From contig NZ_JALGQH010000004.1 of assembly GCF_022810305.1 (NCBI RefSeq), positions 1 through 64,000 of the forward strand: DNA of 64,000 nt, read 5' to 3'. The position numbers and the translations under genes were made by a program. Below, piece by piece: positions 30,344 to 41,015 of this stretch (position 1 is the first letter of the stretch; every line of letters begins with the position of its first letter). The notes under the pieces were generated by a model that did no database searches, was not told the origin of the DNA, and worked only from the letters and a program-made list of their open reading frames with translations. Source of the DNA: Rhodococcus sp. ARC_M6. GTDB taxonomy: Bacteria > Actinomycetota > Actinomycetes > Mycobacteriales > Mycobacteriaceae.

Positions 30344-33300
30344 GTGACGATCGATGACACGACACCTACAGGAAACGGACGCGACTCGAAGGACGGACGC
30401 CGCGTTGGCGTCGACGGGGGAGTTTCTCGAACGACCAGCAAAGGTGCCCTCGTCGATTCACTGAACAACGGACTCCCGTACGCGGTTGCGTTCGGTGGGC
30501 AGGGTGCTCCGTGGCTCAGCACGCTCGAAGAACTCAGCCGCGACAACGGGCTCGAGCCGGTTCTGACCGATCTGGTCAACGATGCAGCTGCGCGCCTCGC
30601 TCCCGTTGCTCAGGATCTCGTGGTTGTGCGCCCGATCGGGTTCGACCCGATCGCGTGGATGCTCGAAGCCGAGATCGTGGACGAAGAAGAAGGTGAAAAG
30701 CCGGCAGGACCGTCTGCTGCAGCACTCACCGCAGCACCAGTTTCACTTCCCGGTGTGTTCCTCACGCAGCTTGCGGCGTTGCGTGCGCTCACTGCGCAGG
30801 GTCTCGATACCGCCGTTCATGCGCCCGTACCTGTCATCGGCCACTCGCAGGGCGTTCTTGCGACCGCTGCCGTTGCCGCCCGCGGCAACGACGACGGGGA
30901 GCTTCTGGCCGTCGCACAGCTCGTCGGTGCTGCAGCCAGCCTGATCGGACGTCGCCGCGGAATCATCGCGGGCGCCGCCGGCAAGCCGATGGTTGCCGTA
31001 TCCAACGTCGATCCCGAGCGACTCGCCGCTGTAGTTGCCGAACTGGCCGAGACCACGACGCCCGACGGCGCAGCTGTTCTCGCTATCCGCAACGGCCGCC
31101 GCCGCGTCGTCCTCGCCGGACCCCCCGCTCAGCTTGCGCGCGTTCAGGAACGCTGCGAGCAGATCGAAGCTGAAGAAGCGCGTGAACGCGAAGGCAAGAA
31201 GCGTGGCGGTTCGGTATTCGCGCCGTCCTTCGACCCACTCGACACCGAGATCGGCTTCCACCACCCGGCACTTGCCGACGCCGTGGACCTGGTCGGTAGC
31301 TGGGCAATCCGCTGCGGCTTGGATGCAGATCGCGCCCGCGCACTCGCGCAGGCAGTGCTCGTCGATCCGGTCGACTGGGTACAGGAAGTTGATGGTGCCA
31401 TCAAAGCCGGTGCCCAGTGGATCCTCGATCTCGGACCGAGTGACCAACTGACCCGCATGACGGCGTCGTCGCTGCGCGGACAGGGCGTCGGCATCATCGC
31501 TGCTGCCACTCGCGGCGGACACCGCAACCTTCTCACTCCCGGTGCTACGCCTGAGGTCTCACGTTCGTGGACCGAATTCGCGCCCAAGCCGGTTACGTTG
31601 CCCGGCGGACGCATCGGCGTCGAGACAGCCTTCACGAAGTTGACCGGTCGCTCGCCGATCCTGCTCGCCGGCATGACGCCGACGACAGTCGACGCCAAGA
31701 TCGTTGCTGCCGCAGCAAACGCCGGCCACTGGGCCGAGCTCGCCGGTGGCGGCCAGGTCACCGAAGAAATCTTCGAAGACCGTGTCGCAGAACTGAAGAT
31801 GCTGCTCGAACCGGGCCGCGCGATCCAGTTCAACTCCCTCTTCCTCGACCCGTACCTGTGGAAGCTGCAGCTCGGTGGCAAGCGCCTCGTGCAGCGCGCT
31901 CGCACTGCCGGTGCACCCATCGACGGTGTCATCGTCACCGCCGGAATCCCGGAACTCGAAGAGGCAGTTGCCCTTATCGATGAGCTCTCCGAAATTGGCA
32001 TCACCAACATCGCGTTCAAGCCCGGCACCGTGGCGCAGATCCGCTCCGTGATCCGCATTGCCAACGAGGTTCCGAACTTCCCGGTCATCGTCCACATCGA
32101 AGGCGGCCGCGCCGGCGGACACCACTCGTGGGAAGACCTCGACGATCTGCTTCTCGACACCTACGCCGAACTGCGTGCACGTCCGAACCTGGTCATCTGC
32201 GTCGGCGGTGGCATCGGAACACCCGAGCGCGCAGCTGATTACCTGACCGGCCGTTGGTCGGCCGCAGCGGGCTTCCCGGCAATGCCCGTCGACGGCATCC
32301 TCGTCGGAACCGCTGCCATGGCAACGCTCGAGGCAACCACCTCGCCCGAGGTCAAGCAGCTTCTCGTCGACACACCGGGTACCCCGGATTGGGTCGGCGC
32401 CGGCACTGCCGAAGGCGGAATGGCTTCGGGCCGTAGCCAACTCGGTGCCGACATTCACGAGATCGACAATGCCGCTTCGCGCACCGGACGCCTCCTCGAC
32501 GAGGTCGCCGGCGATTCCGACGCCGTTGCCGAGCGTCGTGACGAAATCATTGCCGCGCTCAACGTCACGGCCAAGCCGTACTTCGGTGACGTCGAGACGA
32601 TGACGTACGCGCAGTGGTTGCGTCGTTACCTCGAGCTGACCGTCGGCATCGATGCTGCCAAGGAATTCGACTGCGGCGCAGACCTGCAGGAAGCAATCGC
32701 CGAGGCAACGTCGAGCCCGTGGCTCGATATCAGCTGGCGTGCACGCTTCGGTGACATGCTGCAGCGCGCCGAGGCTCGTCTACACCCGGTCGACCGTGGC
32801 CCCATCCCGACCCTGTTCGCCGACGCTGCAACTCTCGAGCGTCCCGAGGCTGCGATCTGCGCTCTGCAGGCGTCGTACCCGGACTACAACACCACGGTTC
32901 TGCACCCGGCCGACATCTCGTTCTTCATCTCCCTGTGCAAGACGCCGGGCAAGCCCGTCAACTTCGTACCGGTTGTCGACGGCGACGTACGTCGTTGGTG
33001 GCGTAGCGATTCCCTGTGGCAGGCACACGATCCGCGGTACACCGCCGATCAGGTCTGCGTCATCCCCGGAACCGTTGCCGTCGCCGGCATCACCGAGGTC
33101 GACGAGCCCGTCGGTGCCTTGCTCGATCGCTTCGAGAAGGCCACGTACGACGAGTTGGTGGCTGCCGGAACAACTCCGGTGACCCTCGCGAGCCGTCGTC
33201 ATCAAGATGCCGCTCCCGGACTGCTCGACGCTGTTCTCTCGGCACCGGATCTCCAGTGGGCCGGTCGTCTGACCCAGAACCCGGTCCGTCGCCTCGGCGA

Positions 33301-36300
33301 TCTCGATCAGTGGTCAGCTCAGTCGGCAGAAAAGGCTGTTCACGGCACCACTGGTGCAAGCCTGACCGTCGTCGACGAGACGCACGTTCTACTTTCGGTT
33401 CCGTTGGTCGCCGCCAAGTCCGTTGACATCACCATCACCATCCCGGCATCCGTCGTCGACGGTGGCGCTCCGGTTGTCACCGAGGCCGACGCAGAAGCTG
33501 CGATGTCCGCACTCCTGGCAGTTGCTGCCGGACAGGAACTTCCGACCGTCAAGAACGGCAAGGCGCGCGTCAACGTCGCGTGGGTTCCCGATCGCATCGC
33601 TGACCATGCCGGTGTCACCGGTTCCGGTCTGCCCGCGTCGCTGAGTGTCAGCGGCAAGGCTGTTCCGGACGTCGTTGTCGGAGCTTGCTGGCCTGCAGTC
33701 TTCGCGGTTCTCGGCGCAGCGGAACTTGACAGTCTGGCTGTCATCGAAGGCATGCTCGATCTGGTTCACCTGGATCACACCGTCGAACTTGTCGGTGAGC
33801 TGCCCTCCGAGACAAGCATTCTTGTTGTCAACGCCGAGGTCGCCTCGGTTCTCGACACAGACCTCGGTCGCGTTGTCGAGGTCAAGGTCGAGGTCGGTGC
33901 CATGCTCGGTGAGGGCCTCGACGCTCCCGCCGTGGTCACCATGACCGAGCGCTTCGCCATCCGTGGACGCACCGGTGCCGGCGAACTCTCCGATCCGGCA
34001 CGCGCCGGCGGATCGATCACCGACGCTGCCATCGACACCCCGCGTCGTCGTCGTCGTGACGCCAAGATCCTGGCTCCGGTCAGCATGGGCGCTTTCGCCC
34101 AGGTCTCCGGTGACCACAACCCGATTCACACGTCCGACAACGCTGCTCTGCTGGCTGGCCTCGGAAGCCCAATCGTGCACGGCATGTGGCTCTCCGCTGC
34201 TGCCCAGCAGGTTGTCACCGCTGTCGATCCCAGCGAAACCCGAACGCCCCCGCGTCGTCTGACCGCGTGGACCGCTCGTTTCCTCGGCATGGTTCGCCCG
34301 GGCGCCGAGATCGACGTTCGTGTCGATCGTGTCGGCATCGATCAGGGCGCCGAAATCGTCGAGGTCGGTTGCCGCATCGACGGTGAACTCGTCATGGTCG
34401 CCACGGGACGCACCGCCGCCCCGAAGACCGTCTACGCGTTCCCCGGCCAGGGCATCCAGCGTCCGGGCATGGGCCTCGACGCCCGTGCTCGCTCCAAGGC
34501 TGCTCGTGAGATCTGGGATCGTGCCGACAAGCACACCCGCAAGGCTCTCGGATTCTCCATTCTTGCTGTGGTGCGCGACAATCCGGTGATCGTCAAGGCT
34601 CGCGGTGTCGAGCACAAGCATCCCGACGGTGTTCTGCACCTGACGCAGTTCACTCAGGTCGCGATGGCGGTTCTCGGTGTTGCCCAGGTTGCGGAACTGC
34701 GTGAGTCGGGCGCCTTCGTCGAGGGTGCACTGCTGGCCGGTCACTCGGTCGGTGAGTACAACGCTCTTGCCGCCGTCGCCGGCGTTCTGCCTCTCGAGGC
34801 TGTGCTCGAAGTTGTGTTCCAGCGTGGTTCGGCCATGCATGCTCTGGTCCCGCGCGACGAGGCTGGTCGCTCCAACTACCGCCTTTCTGCAATCCGTCCC
34901 TCGCAGATCGGCGTTGCCGACGAGGATCTGAAGGACTTCGTCGATTCGGTTGCTGCCGCGTCGAGCGAATACCTCGAGATCGTCAACCTGAACCTGCGTG
35001 GCTCGCAGTACGCGATCGCCGGCACTATCGCTGGTCTCGAGGCTCTCGAGAAGGAAATCGACATCCGCCGTGCTGCTTTCGGTGGCAAGCGCGCCTACAT
35101 CCAGATCCCGGGCATCGACGTTCCGTTCCACTCCACGGTTCTGCGTGGCGGTGTAGACGATTTCCGTCGCGTCCTTCTGGATCTGCTTCCGCAGGACATC
35201 GATCCGGCTATCCTGATCGGCCGTTACATCCCGAACCTGGTTCCCAAGCCGTTCTCACTGCGACGTGAGTTCGTGCAGGAGATCGCCGATCTGGTTCCGT
35301 CCGAGCCGCTTGCGGCTGTGCTCGCAGATTTCGACGATGCCGCCAAGCATCCTTCTGATCTGGCACGCACCATCCTCAGTGAATTGTTGGCCTGGCAGTT
35401 CGCCAGCCCGGTTCGCTGGATCGAGACGCAGGATCTGCTCTTCGCCGACGAAGCTGACGGCGGTCTCGGAGTTGAGCGCTTCATCGAAATCGGTTTGGGC
35501 GCAGTCCCGACCGTCGCGAACCTCGCGTCGCAGACCCTCAAGCTTCCGGGCCGTTTCGGTTACCCGGTCGAGGTCCTGAACATCGAGCGTGAAGCCGGAA
35601 TCGTTTACGGCACGGACGTCGATCCGGCTGTCGACGACGATGACGACGTGGAAGCACCCGCTGCTGCTCCGACTGCTGCTGCCGCCGCTCCGGTTGCTGC
35701 TGCCGCTCCGGTCGCCACCTCCAGCGGACCGCGTCCGGACGATCTCACCTTCAAGGCGCCCGACGCCACCAAGGTTCTGATCAGCCTCTGGACCAAGCTG
35801 CGTCCCGATCAGGTCGGCCCCGCCGACACGATCGAGGCACTGTGCGACGGAGTTTCCTCACGTCGTAACCAGCTCCTCGTCGACCTCGGCTCCGAGCTTT
35901 CCCTCGGCGCCATCGACGGTGCGGCAGATGCTGACATGGGCTCGCTCGGCGCCACCGTCGACAAGTTGGCTCGTACGTACAAGCCGTTCGGACCGGTTCT
36001 TTCCGATTCGATCAACGATCACCTCCGCAAGGTCTTCGGACCTTCGGGCAAGCGCCCCGGCTACATTGCCGACCGTGTCAAGAAGGTTTGGGAGCTGGGC
36101 GACGGCTGGGCACATCACGTCACCGCAGCGGTTGCGCTCGGTACTCGTGACGGCGCCAGCATCCGCGGCGGCGACCTCGGCGGACTGACCTCCGGCGCAC
36201 TCGCCGACGCAGCAGCTGTGGACGCTGTCATCGACAGCGCTGTGGCTTCGGTCGGATCGGCTCGCGGCGTCAGTGTTGCTCTGCCGGCTACCGGAGGCGG

Positions 36301-39300
36301 CAGCGGCGGAACCGTCGACGCAGCAGCCCTCGGCGAATTCACCGAGAACATCACGGGCCGTAACGGCGTTCTGGCTTCGGCTGCACGCCTGGTGCTCGAG
36401 CAGCTCGGCCTCAATGAAGAAGCTGCTGTCACAACGGTCGAAGACACCGAACTGGTCGATCTCGTATCGGCTGAGCTCGGTTCCGACTGGCCACGTCTGG
36501 TTGCTCCGGCATTCGACGCCCAGAAGGCAGTCCTGCTCGACGACCGTTGGGCAAGTGCGCGTGAGGATCTCGCTCGCATCTGGCTCGGTAGTGAGACCTT
36601 GTCGGTTGAGAACTTCATCGGATCGGGTTCCACCGTTGCCGCCCAGGCGAAGTGGTGGGCCACCCGCGCAACCGACGAAGGCCGTACGACGCTGGCCGAG
36701 GTGTACACCCGCATCGCTGACGCGGCTGTCACCGCCGAGTCGGACGCACCCGAATGGGCCGGCGAGGTCGCAGTCGTGACCGGCGCCAGCAAGGGCTCCA
36801 TCGCCGCATCGGTCACCGGCAAGCTCCTGGCCGGCGGCGCAACGGTTTTCGTCACCACCTCACGTCTGGACGGCAAGCGTCTCGGCTTCTACCGCGACCT
36901 GTACCGCGAAAACGCTCGCGCCGGCGCTGCACTCTGGGTGGTTCCCGCCAACATGGCGTCGTACACGGACGTCGATGCACTGATCGACTGGATCGGCAAC
37001 GAAGCCACCGAAAATGCCGGTGGCGCAAAGAAGCTGATCAAGCCGGCCATGACGCCGACGATGCTGTTCCCGTTCGCGGCTCCTCGCGTCGGCGGCGAGC
37101 TTTCCGACGCCGGTGCTCGCGCCGAAATGGAAATGCGCGTACTCCTGTGGTCGGTGGAGCGCCTCATCGGTGGTCTGTCGAAGATCGGCTACGACAGCGA
37201 TGTCGACACGCACCTGCACGTAGTTCTGCCCGGTTCACCGAACCGCGGAACGTTCGGTGGCGACGGTGCTTACGGTGAGGCCAAGGCTTCGCTGATCGCT
37301 GTGGTCAACCGTTGGAAGGCCGAGCGGAACTGGGCCGAGCGAGTCACGTTGGCACACGCCATCATCGGCTGGGTCCGCGGAACCGGCCTGATGGGCCACA
37401 ATGATCCGATCGTCGACGCTGTTGAAGCTGCCGGTGTCCGTACCTGGTCCACCCAGGAGATGGCGACCGAACTGCTGAAGACGGCTACCGCCGAGTCGCG
37501 TCGTAGCGCTGCGAAGGCACCGCTCGAAATCGACTTGACCGGTGGACTTTCCGAGGCGAACCTCGATCTTGGCGCACTGGCTCGCGAAGCTGCCGAGGTT
37601 GCAGAACTGGCAGAGGCAGTGGACGAAGCCGTCGACGAGAGCAGCATCCTCGCACTGCCGGCGCCCGCTCGAATCGATGTCACGATCAAAGCTCCGAGCT
37701 GGCCCGAACTCGACACCAATCCTTCGGACCTCGTGGTCATCGTGGGCGCCGGCGAGCTCGGCCCCTACGGTTCCTCGCGTACCCGCTTCGAGATGGAGGT
37801 CGACGAGCAGCTTTCTGCCGCCGGCGTTCTGGAACTCGCATGGAATACCGGACTGATCGTCTGGGAGAACGACCCCAAGGCCGGTTGGTACGACGTCGAA
37901 TCCGGTGACCTGGTGCCCGAGGCGGAAATCGCCGACAAGTACCACGACACCGTCGTCGAGCGTTGCGGCATCCGTCGCTACGTCGACGAAGGCCACATGA
38001 TCGACAACACCGCGCCGCTGCTCACGTCCGTGTTCCTGGACAAGGATCTGAGCTTCGTCGTCGGCAGTGAGGCCGAGGCACAGGCCTTCGTCGAGTCCGA
38101 TCCCGAGAACACCGTGGCTTCGGTTTCTGCCGAGTCCGGTGACTGGACGGTCACGCGCCGCGCCGGCACCGAGATCCGTGTCCCGCGCAAGATGAAGCTG
38201 ACCCGCAGTGTGGGCGGCCAGATTCCGACCAACTTCGACGTCACCAAGTGGGGCATCCCCGCCGACATGGCCGATTCGGTCGACCGCGTCGGACTCTGGA
38301 ACATCGTCGCAACGGTGGACGCTTTCCTTACAGGCGGCTTCACTCCGAGTGAACTGCTCCGCTGGGTTCACCCGAGCTTGGTTGCCAACACACAGGGCAC
38401 CGGCATGGGCGGTATGACGTCCATGAGGAGCCTGTACATCGACACGCTGCTCGGCGAGAACCGCCCCAACGACATCCTGCAGGAAGCACTGCCGAATGTT
38501 ATTGCGGCGCACGTCGTTCAGTCGTACGTCGGCGGCTACGGCTCGATGGTTCACCCCGTCGCAGCCTGCGCCACCGCTGCAGTGTCGGTCGAAGAAGGCG
38601 TCGACAAGATCCGTTTGGGCAAGGCCACGTTGGTTGTTGCCGGCGGCTTCGACGACTTGAGCGCGGAAGGCATCATCGGCTTCGGTGACATGTCGGCCAC
38701 AGCCAAGACGTCCGACATGCACGCCAAGGGCATCGAGGATCGCCGCTTCTCGCGGGCCAACGATCGCCGACGTGGTGGCTTCGTCGAGTCGGCCGGTGGC
38801 GGCACGATCCTGCTCGCTCGTGGTGACCTGGCACTGGAAATGGGCTTGCCTGTTCTCGGCGTCGTCGCCTGGGCCGGTTCGTTTGCCGACGGTGTCCACA
38901 CCTCGATCCCGGCTCCGGGAATCGGCGCGCTGGGTGCCGGACGCGGCGGCCCGGATTCGCAGCTCGCGCTGTCACTGAACGCTCTGGGCGTTACCGCAGA
39001 CGACATCGCGGTCATCTCCAAGCACGACACCTCCACTGCCGCCAACGATCCCAACGAGGCGGAACTGCACGAGCGCCTCGCCGGAGCGCTGGGACGCAGT
39101 GAAGGTGCCCCGATGTTCGTCGTCTCGCAGAAGAGCCTGACCGGACACGCCAAGGGCGGTGCCGCAGCCTTCCAGCTGATCGGTCTCTGCCAGGTGCTGG
39201 GCCAGGGCGTCATCCCGCCGAACCGCAGCCTCGACTGCGTCGACGACAAGATGGCCGAGTTCGAACACCTCGTGTGGGCACGTCAGCCCCTCAAGTTCGG

Positions 39301-39649
39301 TGAGCAGCTTCCGCTGCGCGCCGGCCTGCTGACCAGCCTCGGCTTCGGTCACGTCTCCGGACTGATCGCGGTTGTCCACCCGCAGGCATTTGTCGAGTCG
39401 GTACCGGTCGCCAAGCGTGAGGCGTACATCGCCGCCGCGCAGCAGCGCACCATCGACGGTCAGCGTCGTCTCGCCAAGGCGATGTGCGGCGGCGACAGCC
39501 TCTACGAGCGTCCCGCAGATCGTCGCCTCGGCGCCGACGGAACGCCCGCGAAGGCATCGCGTCAGCTCGAAGCGGACATGCTCCTGAGTGAGGATGCTCG
39601 CCTGGGCGCCGACGATCGTTACCGCTCGAACCTGCCTGGCTGCAAGTAG
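30344..39649 (+). CDS. fas: Type I fatty acid synthase, single chain
   Basis: This 3101-aa multienzyme makes C16-C26 acyl-CoAs that feed membrane lipids and mycolic acids. The domain order is the fungal/mycobacterial head-to-tail type. It begins with acetyltransferase (Ser about 168 in GHSQG) and enoylreductase (about 430-640; LLAGMTPTTVDAK, VGGGIGTPE). Dehydratase follows (about 1240-1290; SGDHNPIHTSD), then malonyl/palmitoyl transferase (Ser about 1468 in GHSVGEYNALA). An Ala/Pro linker (about 1760-1800) leads to ACP (GVSSRRNQLLVDLG; phosphopantetheine Ser 1838 or 1839). Ketoreductase (AVVTGASKGS about 2143; Tyr about 2310) and ketosynthase (Cys about 2742 in VAACATAAVS, His in SKHDTSTAAND and SLTGHAKGG) complete the chain. 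The GTG start follows GGAGAGG. acpS follows after 10 bp. Confidence 0.97.
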   Translation: MTIDDTTPTGNGRDSKDGRRVGVDGGVSRTTSKGALVDSLNNGLPYAVAFGGQGAPWLSTLEELSRDNGLEPVLTDLVNDAAARLAPVAQDLVVVRPIGFDPIAWMLEAEIVDEEEGEKPAGPSAAALTAAPVSLPGVFLTQLAALRALTAQGLDTAVHAPVPVIGHSQGVLATAAVAARGNDDGELLAVAQLVGAAASLIGRRRGIIAGAAGKPMVAVSNVDPERLAAVVAELAETTTPDGAAVLAIRNGRRRVVLAGPPAQLARVQERCEQIEAEEAREREGKKRGGSVFAPSFDPLDTEIGFHHPALADAVDLVGSWAIRCGLDADRARALAQAVLVDPVDWVQEVDGAIKAGAQWILDLGPSDQLTRMTASSLRGQGVGIIAAATRGGHRNLLTPGATPEVSRSWTEFAPKPVTLPGGRIGVETAFTKLTGRSPILLAGMTPTTVDAKIVAAAANAGHWAELAGGGQVTEEIFEDRVAELKMLLEPGRAIQFNSLFLDPYLWKLQLGGKRLVQRARTAGAPIDGVIVTAGIPELEEAVALIDELSEIGITNIAFKPGTVAQIRSVIRIANEVPNFPVIVHIEGGRAGGHHSWEDLDDLLLDTYAELRARPNLVICVGGGIGTPERAADYLTGRWSAAAGFPAMPVDGILVGTAAMATLEATTSPEVKQLLVDTPGTPDWVGAGTAEGGMASGRSQLGADIHEIDNAASRTGRLLDEVAGDSDAVAERRDEIIAALNVTAKPYFGDVETMTYAQWLRRYLELTVGIDAAKEFDCGADLQEAIAEATSSPWLDISWRARFGDMLQRAEARLHPVDRGPIPTLFADAATLERPEAAICALQASYPDYNTTVLHPADISFFISLCKTPGKPVNFVPVVDGDVRRWWRSDSLWQAHDPRYTADQVCVIPGTVAVAGITEVDEPVGALLDRFEKATYDELVAAGTTPVTLASRRHQDAAPGLLDAVLSAPDLQWAGRLTQNPVRRLGDLDQWSAQSAEKAVHGTTGASLTVVDETHVLLSVPLVAAKSVDITITIPASVVDGGAPVVTEADAEAAMSALLAVAAGQELPTVKNGKARVNVAWVPDRIADHAGVTGSGLPASLSVSGKAVPDVVVGACWPAVFAVLGAAELDSLAVIEGMLDLVHLDHTVELVGELPSETSILVVNAEVASVLDTDLGRVVEVKVEVGAMLGEGLDAPAVVTMTERFAIRGRTGAGELSDPARAGGSITDAAIDTPRRRRRDAKILAPVSMGAFAQVSGDHNPIHTSDNAALLAGLGSPIVHGMWLSAAAQQVVTAVDPSETRTPPRRLTAWTARFLGMVRPGAEIDVRVDRVGIDQGAEIVEVGCRIDGELVMVATGRTAAPKTVYAFPGQGIQRPGMGLDARARSKAAREIWDRADKHTRKALGFSILAVVRDNPVIVKARGVEHKHPDGVLHLTQFTQVAMAVLGVAQVAELRESGAFVEGALLAGHSVGEYNALAAVAGVLPLEAVLEVVFQRGSAMHALVPRDEAGRSNYRLSAIRPSQIGVADEDLKDFVDSVAAASSEYLEIVNLNLRGSQYAIAGTIAGLEALEKEIDIRRAAFGGKRAYIQIPGIDVPFHSTVLRGGVDDFRRVLLDLLPQDIDPAILIGRYIPNLVPKPFSLRREFVQEIADLVPSEPLAAVLADFDDAAKHPSDLARTILSELLAWQFASPVRWIETQDLLFADEADGGLGVERFIEIGLGAVPTVANLASQTLKLPGRFGYPVEVLNIEREAGIVYGTDVDPAVDDDDDVEAPAAAPTAAAAAPVAAAAPVATSSGPRPDDLTFKAPDATKVLISLWTKLRPDQVGPADTIEALCDGVSSRRNQLLVDLGSELSLGAIDGAADADMGSLGATVDKLARTYKPFGPVLSDSINDHLRKVFGPSGKRPGYIADRVKKVWELGDGWAHHVTAAVALGTRDGASIRGGDLGGLTSGALADAAAVDAVIDSAVASVGSARGVSVALPATGGGSGGTVDAAALGEFTENITGRNGVLASAARLVLEQLGLNEEAAVTTVEDTELVDLVSAELGSDWPRLVAPAFDAQKAVLLDDRWASAREDLARIWLGSETLSVENFIGSGSTVAAQAKWWATRATDEGRTTLAEVYTRIADAAVTAESDAPEWAGEVAVVTGASKGSIAASVTGKLLAGGATVFVTTSRLDGKRLGFYRDLYRENARAGAALWVVPANMASYTDVDALIDWIGNEATENAGGAKKLIKPAMTPTMLFPFAAPRVGGELSDAGARAEMEMRVLLWSVERLIGGLSKIGYDSDVDTHLHVVLPGSPNRGTFGGDGAYGEAKASLIAVVNRWKAERNWAERVTLAHAIIGWVRGTGLMGHNDPIVDAVEAAGVRTWSTQEMATELLKTATAESRRSAAKAPLEIDLTGGLSEANLDLGALAREAAEVAELAEAVDEAVDESSILALPAPARIDVTIKAPSWPELDTNPSDLVVIVGAGELGPYGSSRTRFEMEVDEQLSAAGVLELAWNTGLIVWENDPKAGWYDVESGDLVPEAEIADKYHDTVVERCGIRRYVDEGHMIDNTAPLLTSVFLDKDLSFVVGSEAEAQAFVESDPENTVASVSAESGDWTVTRRAGTEIRVPRKMKLTRSVGGQIPTNFDVTKWGIPADMADSVDRVGLWNIVATVDAFLTGGFTPSELLRWVHPSLVANTQGTGMGGMTSMRSLYIDTLLGENRPNDILQEALPNVIAAHVVQSYVGGYGSMVHPVAACATAAVSVEEGVDKIRLGKATLVVAGGFDDLSAEGIIGFGDMSATAKTSDMHAKGIEDRRFSRANDRRRGGFVESAGGGTILLARGDLALEMGLPVLGVVAWAGSFADGVHTSIPAPGIGALGAGRGGPDSQLALSLNALGVTADDIAVISKHDTSTAANDPNEAELHERLAGALGRSEGAPMFVVSQKSLTGHAKGGAAAFQLIGLCQVLGQGVIPPNRSLDCVDDKMAEFEHLVWARQPLKFGEQLPLRAGLLTSLGFGHVSGLIAVVHPQAFVESVPVAKREAYIAAAQQRTIDGQRRLAKAMCGGDSLYERPADRRLGADGTPAKASRQLEADMLLSEDARLGADDRYRSNLPGCK

Positions 39650-39659
39650 CAATAACGGC

Positions 39660-40052
39660 ATGGGAGTTCTGGGTATCGGCTTCGACCTGGTCACGGTGTC
39701 GGAGTTTGCCGAGCAGCTGAAACGGCCGGGAACGGCTATGCTCGACAACTTCACACCGGGCGAGCGTCGGGACGCCAATACCCGGAGTTCCGATCCGGCA
39801 AGACATTTCGCCGCCCGGTGGGCTGCGAAGGAAGCAGTGATCAAAGCGTGGTCCACTGCTCTCTTCGCCAGCCCACCGGTGCTGGGGGAGATGATTCACA
39901 ATCAGATCGAAGTGGTCTCCGACGCGTGGGGGCGTCCCAGCATCAGGTTGCGCGGCGACGTCGCGAAACACCTCACCGACGTGAAAATACATATCTCGCT
40001 GACACATGACGGAGATATGGCCGGCGCATTCGCCGTCATCGAATCGCTCTGA
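39660..40052 (+). CDS. acpS: Holo-[acyl-carrier-protein] synthase
   Basis: AcpS transfers 4'-phosphopantetheine from CoA to the ACP domain of FAS-I. The 130-aa protein has GIGFDLVTVSEF (metal-binding Asp) and ARHFAARWAAKEAVIKAW (the WxxKEA motif), plus a C-terminal SLTHDGDMAGAF. The ATG is 10 bp after the fas stop, so the two are co-transcribed, as in Rv2524c-Rv2523c. Confidence 0.95.
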   Translation: MGVLGIGFDLVTVSEFAEQLKRPGTAMLDNFTPGERRDANTRSSDPARHFAARWAAKEAVIKAWSTALFASPPVLGEMIHNQIEVVSDAWGRPSIRLRGDVAKHLTDVKIHISLTHDGDMAGAFAVIESL

Positions 40053-40060
40053 CGAGTGGA

Positions 40061-40840
40061 TTAACCGTCGTTTTCGGTGCCAAGACCCATCGAGCGAGAT
40101 TCCTTCTCCGCCACCAAAAGGTAAGCGCCCATGAGGCGTTTGAGTTCGACTACCGCGTCGGCATGGCTCTGGCCGTCCTGGACCGAGAAGTTCAACATCG
40201 AATACACCACGTGCACAAGAACTTCCGCCATCATCATGCGGCGGTCGCGAGGGGAGCGTGGTGTCAGTGGCCCGAGCATTTTGGCGACTGTCTCCGCGAA
40301 CTGCTTCTCGTGGATGACTCCCGTTGCCCGGGTAGACGGAGTCGACTGCATTGCCAGCCACACCTCACGGCGTGACGGATCCGACGTCCAGAGGCCAGCC
40401 ATGTGATCGACGAAGCTGTTGAGGAAACGTAGCCAATCCAGTGACGGCACTTCGCCGCCGAACTGAGCCAGTTCGTGTTGGACGCCGACCAGGTCCTGAC
40501 GGTTCAATTCGCACACGATGACGTACTTGTTGGCAAAGAACTGATACAGCGTCCCGATGGGGACGTCGGCGCGCGCCGCGACTTCTTCGCACGTGAACGA
40601 TTCGAAACCGACATCGGTGAGTAGATCCCGAGACGCGGCGAGAAGAGCGTCGAATTTGCGTTGGCTTCGTTCCTGCGTCGGGCGCTTACGCGGAAGCAGT
40701 TCCTGAGGTTCCTCATGGTGCGAATTCTCGAGTGCTGGGTCCGGCCGTCGCCGTACGCGACTGCGGGTGGATGGCTGCACGGCTTCGAGGCTATCGGGGT
40801 TTGTCGCAGAATTTGGTACTTGTGGAATATCCGAGGTCAT
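40061..40840 (-). CDS. TetR family transcriptional regulator
   Basis: This 259-aa regulator has a 65-residue polar N-terminal extension, then a TetR DNA-binding domain: RSQRKFDALLAASRDLL and the helix-turn-helix CEEVAARADVPIGTLYQFFANKY. A C-terminal ligand domain follows (about 120-245). It converges on acpS with 8 bp between stops, and is divergent from the M20 peptidase gene. It is not obviously the fas regulator FasR, whose recognition region reads differently. Ligand and targets are unknown; the peptidase gene is the nearest candidate. Confidence 0.85.
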   Translation of the reverse strand: MTSDIPQVPNSATNPDSLEAVQPSTRSRVRRRPDPALENSHHEEPQELLPRKRPTQERSQRKFDALLAASRDLLTDVGFESFTCEEVAARADVPIGTLYQFFANKYVIVCELNRQDLVGVQHELAQFGGEVPSLDWLRFLNSFVDHMAGLWTSDPSRREVWLAMQSTPSTRATGVIHEKQFAETVAKMLGPLTPRSPRDRRMMMAEVLVHVVYSMLNFSVQDGQSHADAVVELKRLMGAYLLVAEKESRSMGLGTENDG

Positions 40841-41015
40841 CGAGTGATCACCGGTCCGACGGCAGGCGCAAGAAATGCGATGCGTCGCTGCGAGTGCTCG
40901 AAATCCCACGACGTTGCCACACTCCGATTCTAGGTGACCAAGTGTCCAACTGATCAAACGGTTGCTGATCGGAGATTCGGGCACACTGAAAAGTGTCATG
41001 ACGGAGAGGGAGACA

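Noticed and set aside
33389-35131. 580-codon minus-strand frame, and a similar one at 37235-38899
   Set aside because: Both are antisense to fas, whose domains cover the region continuously.
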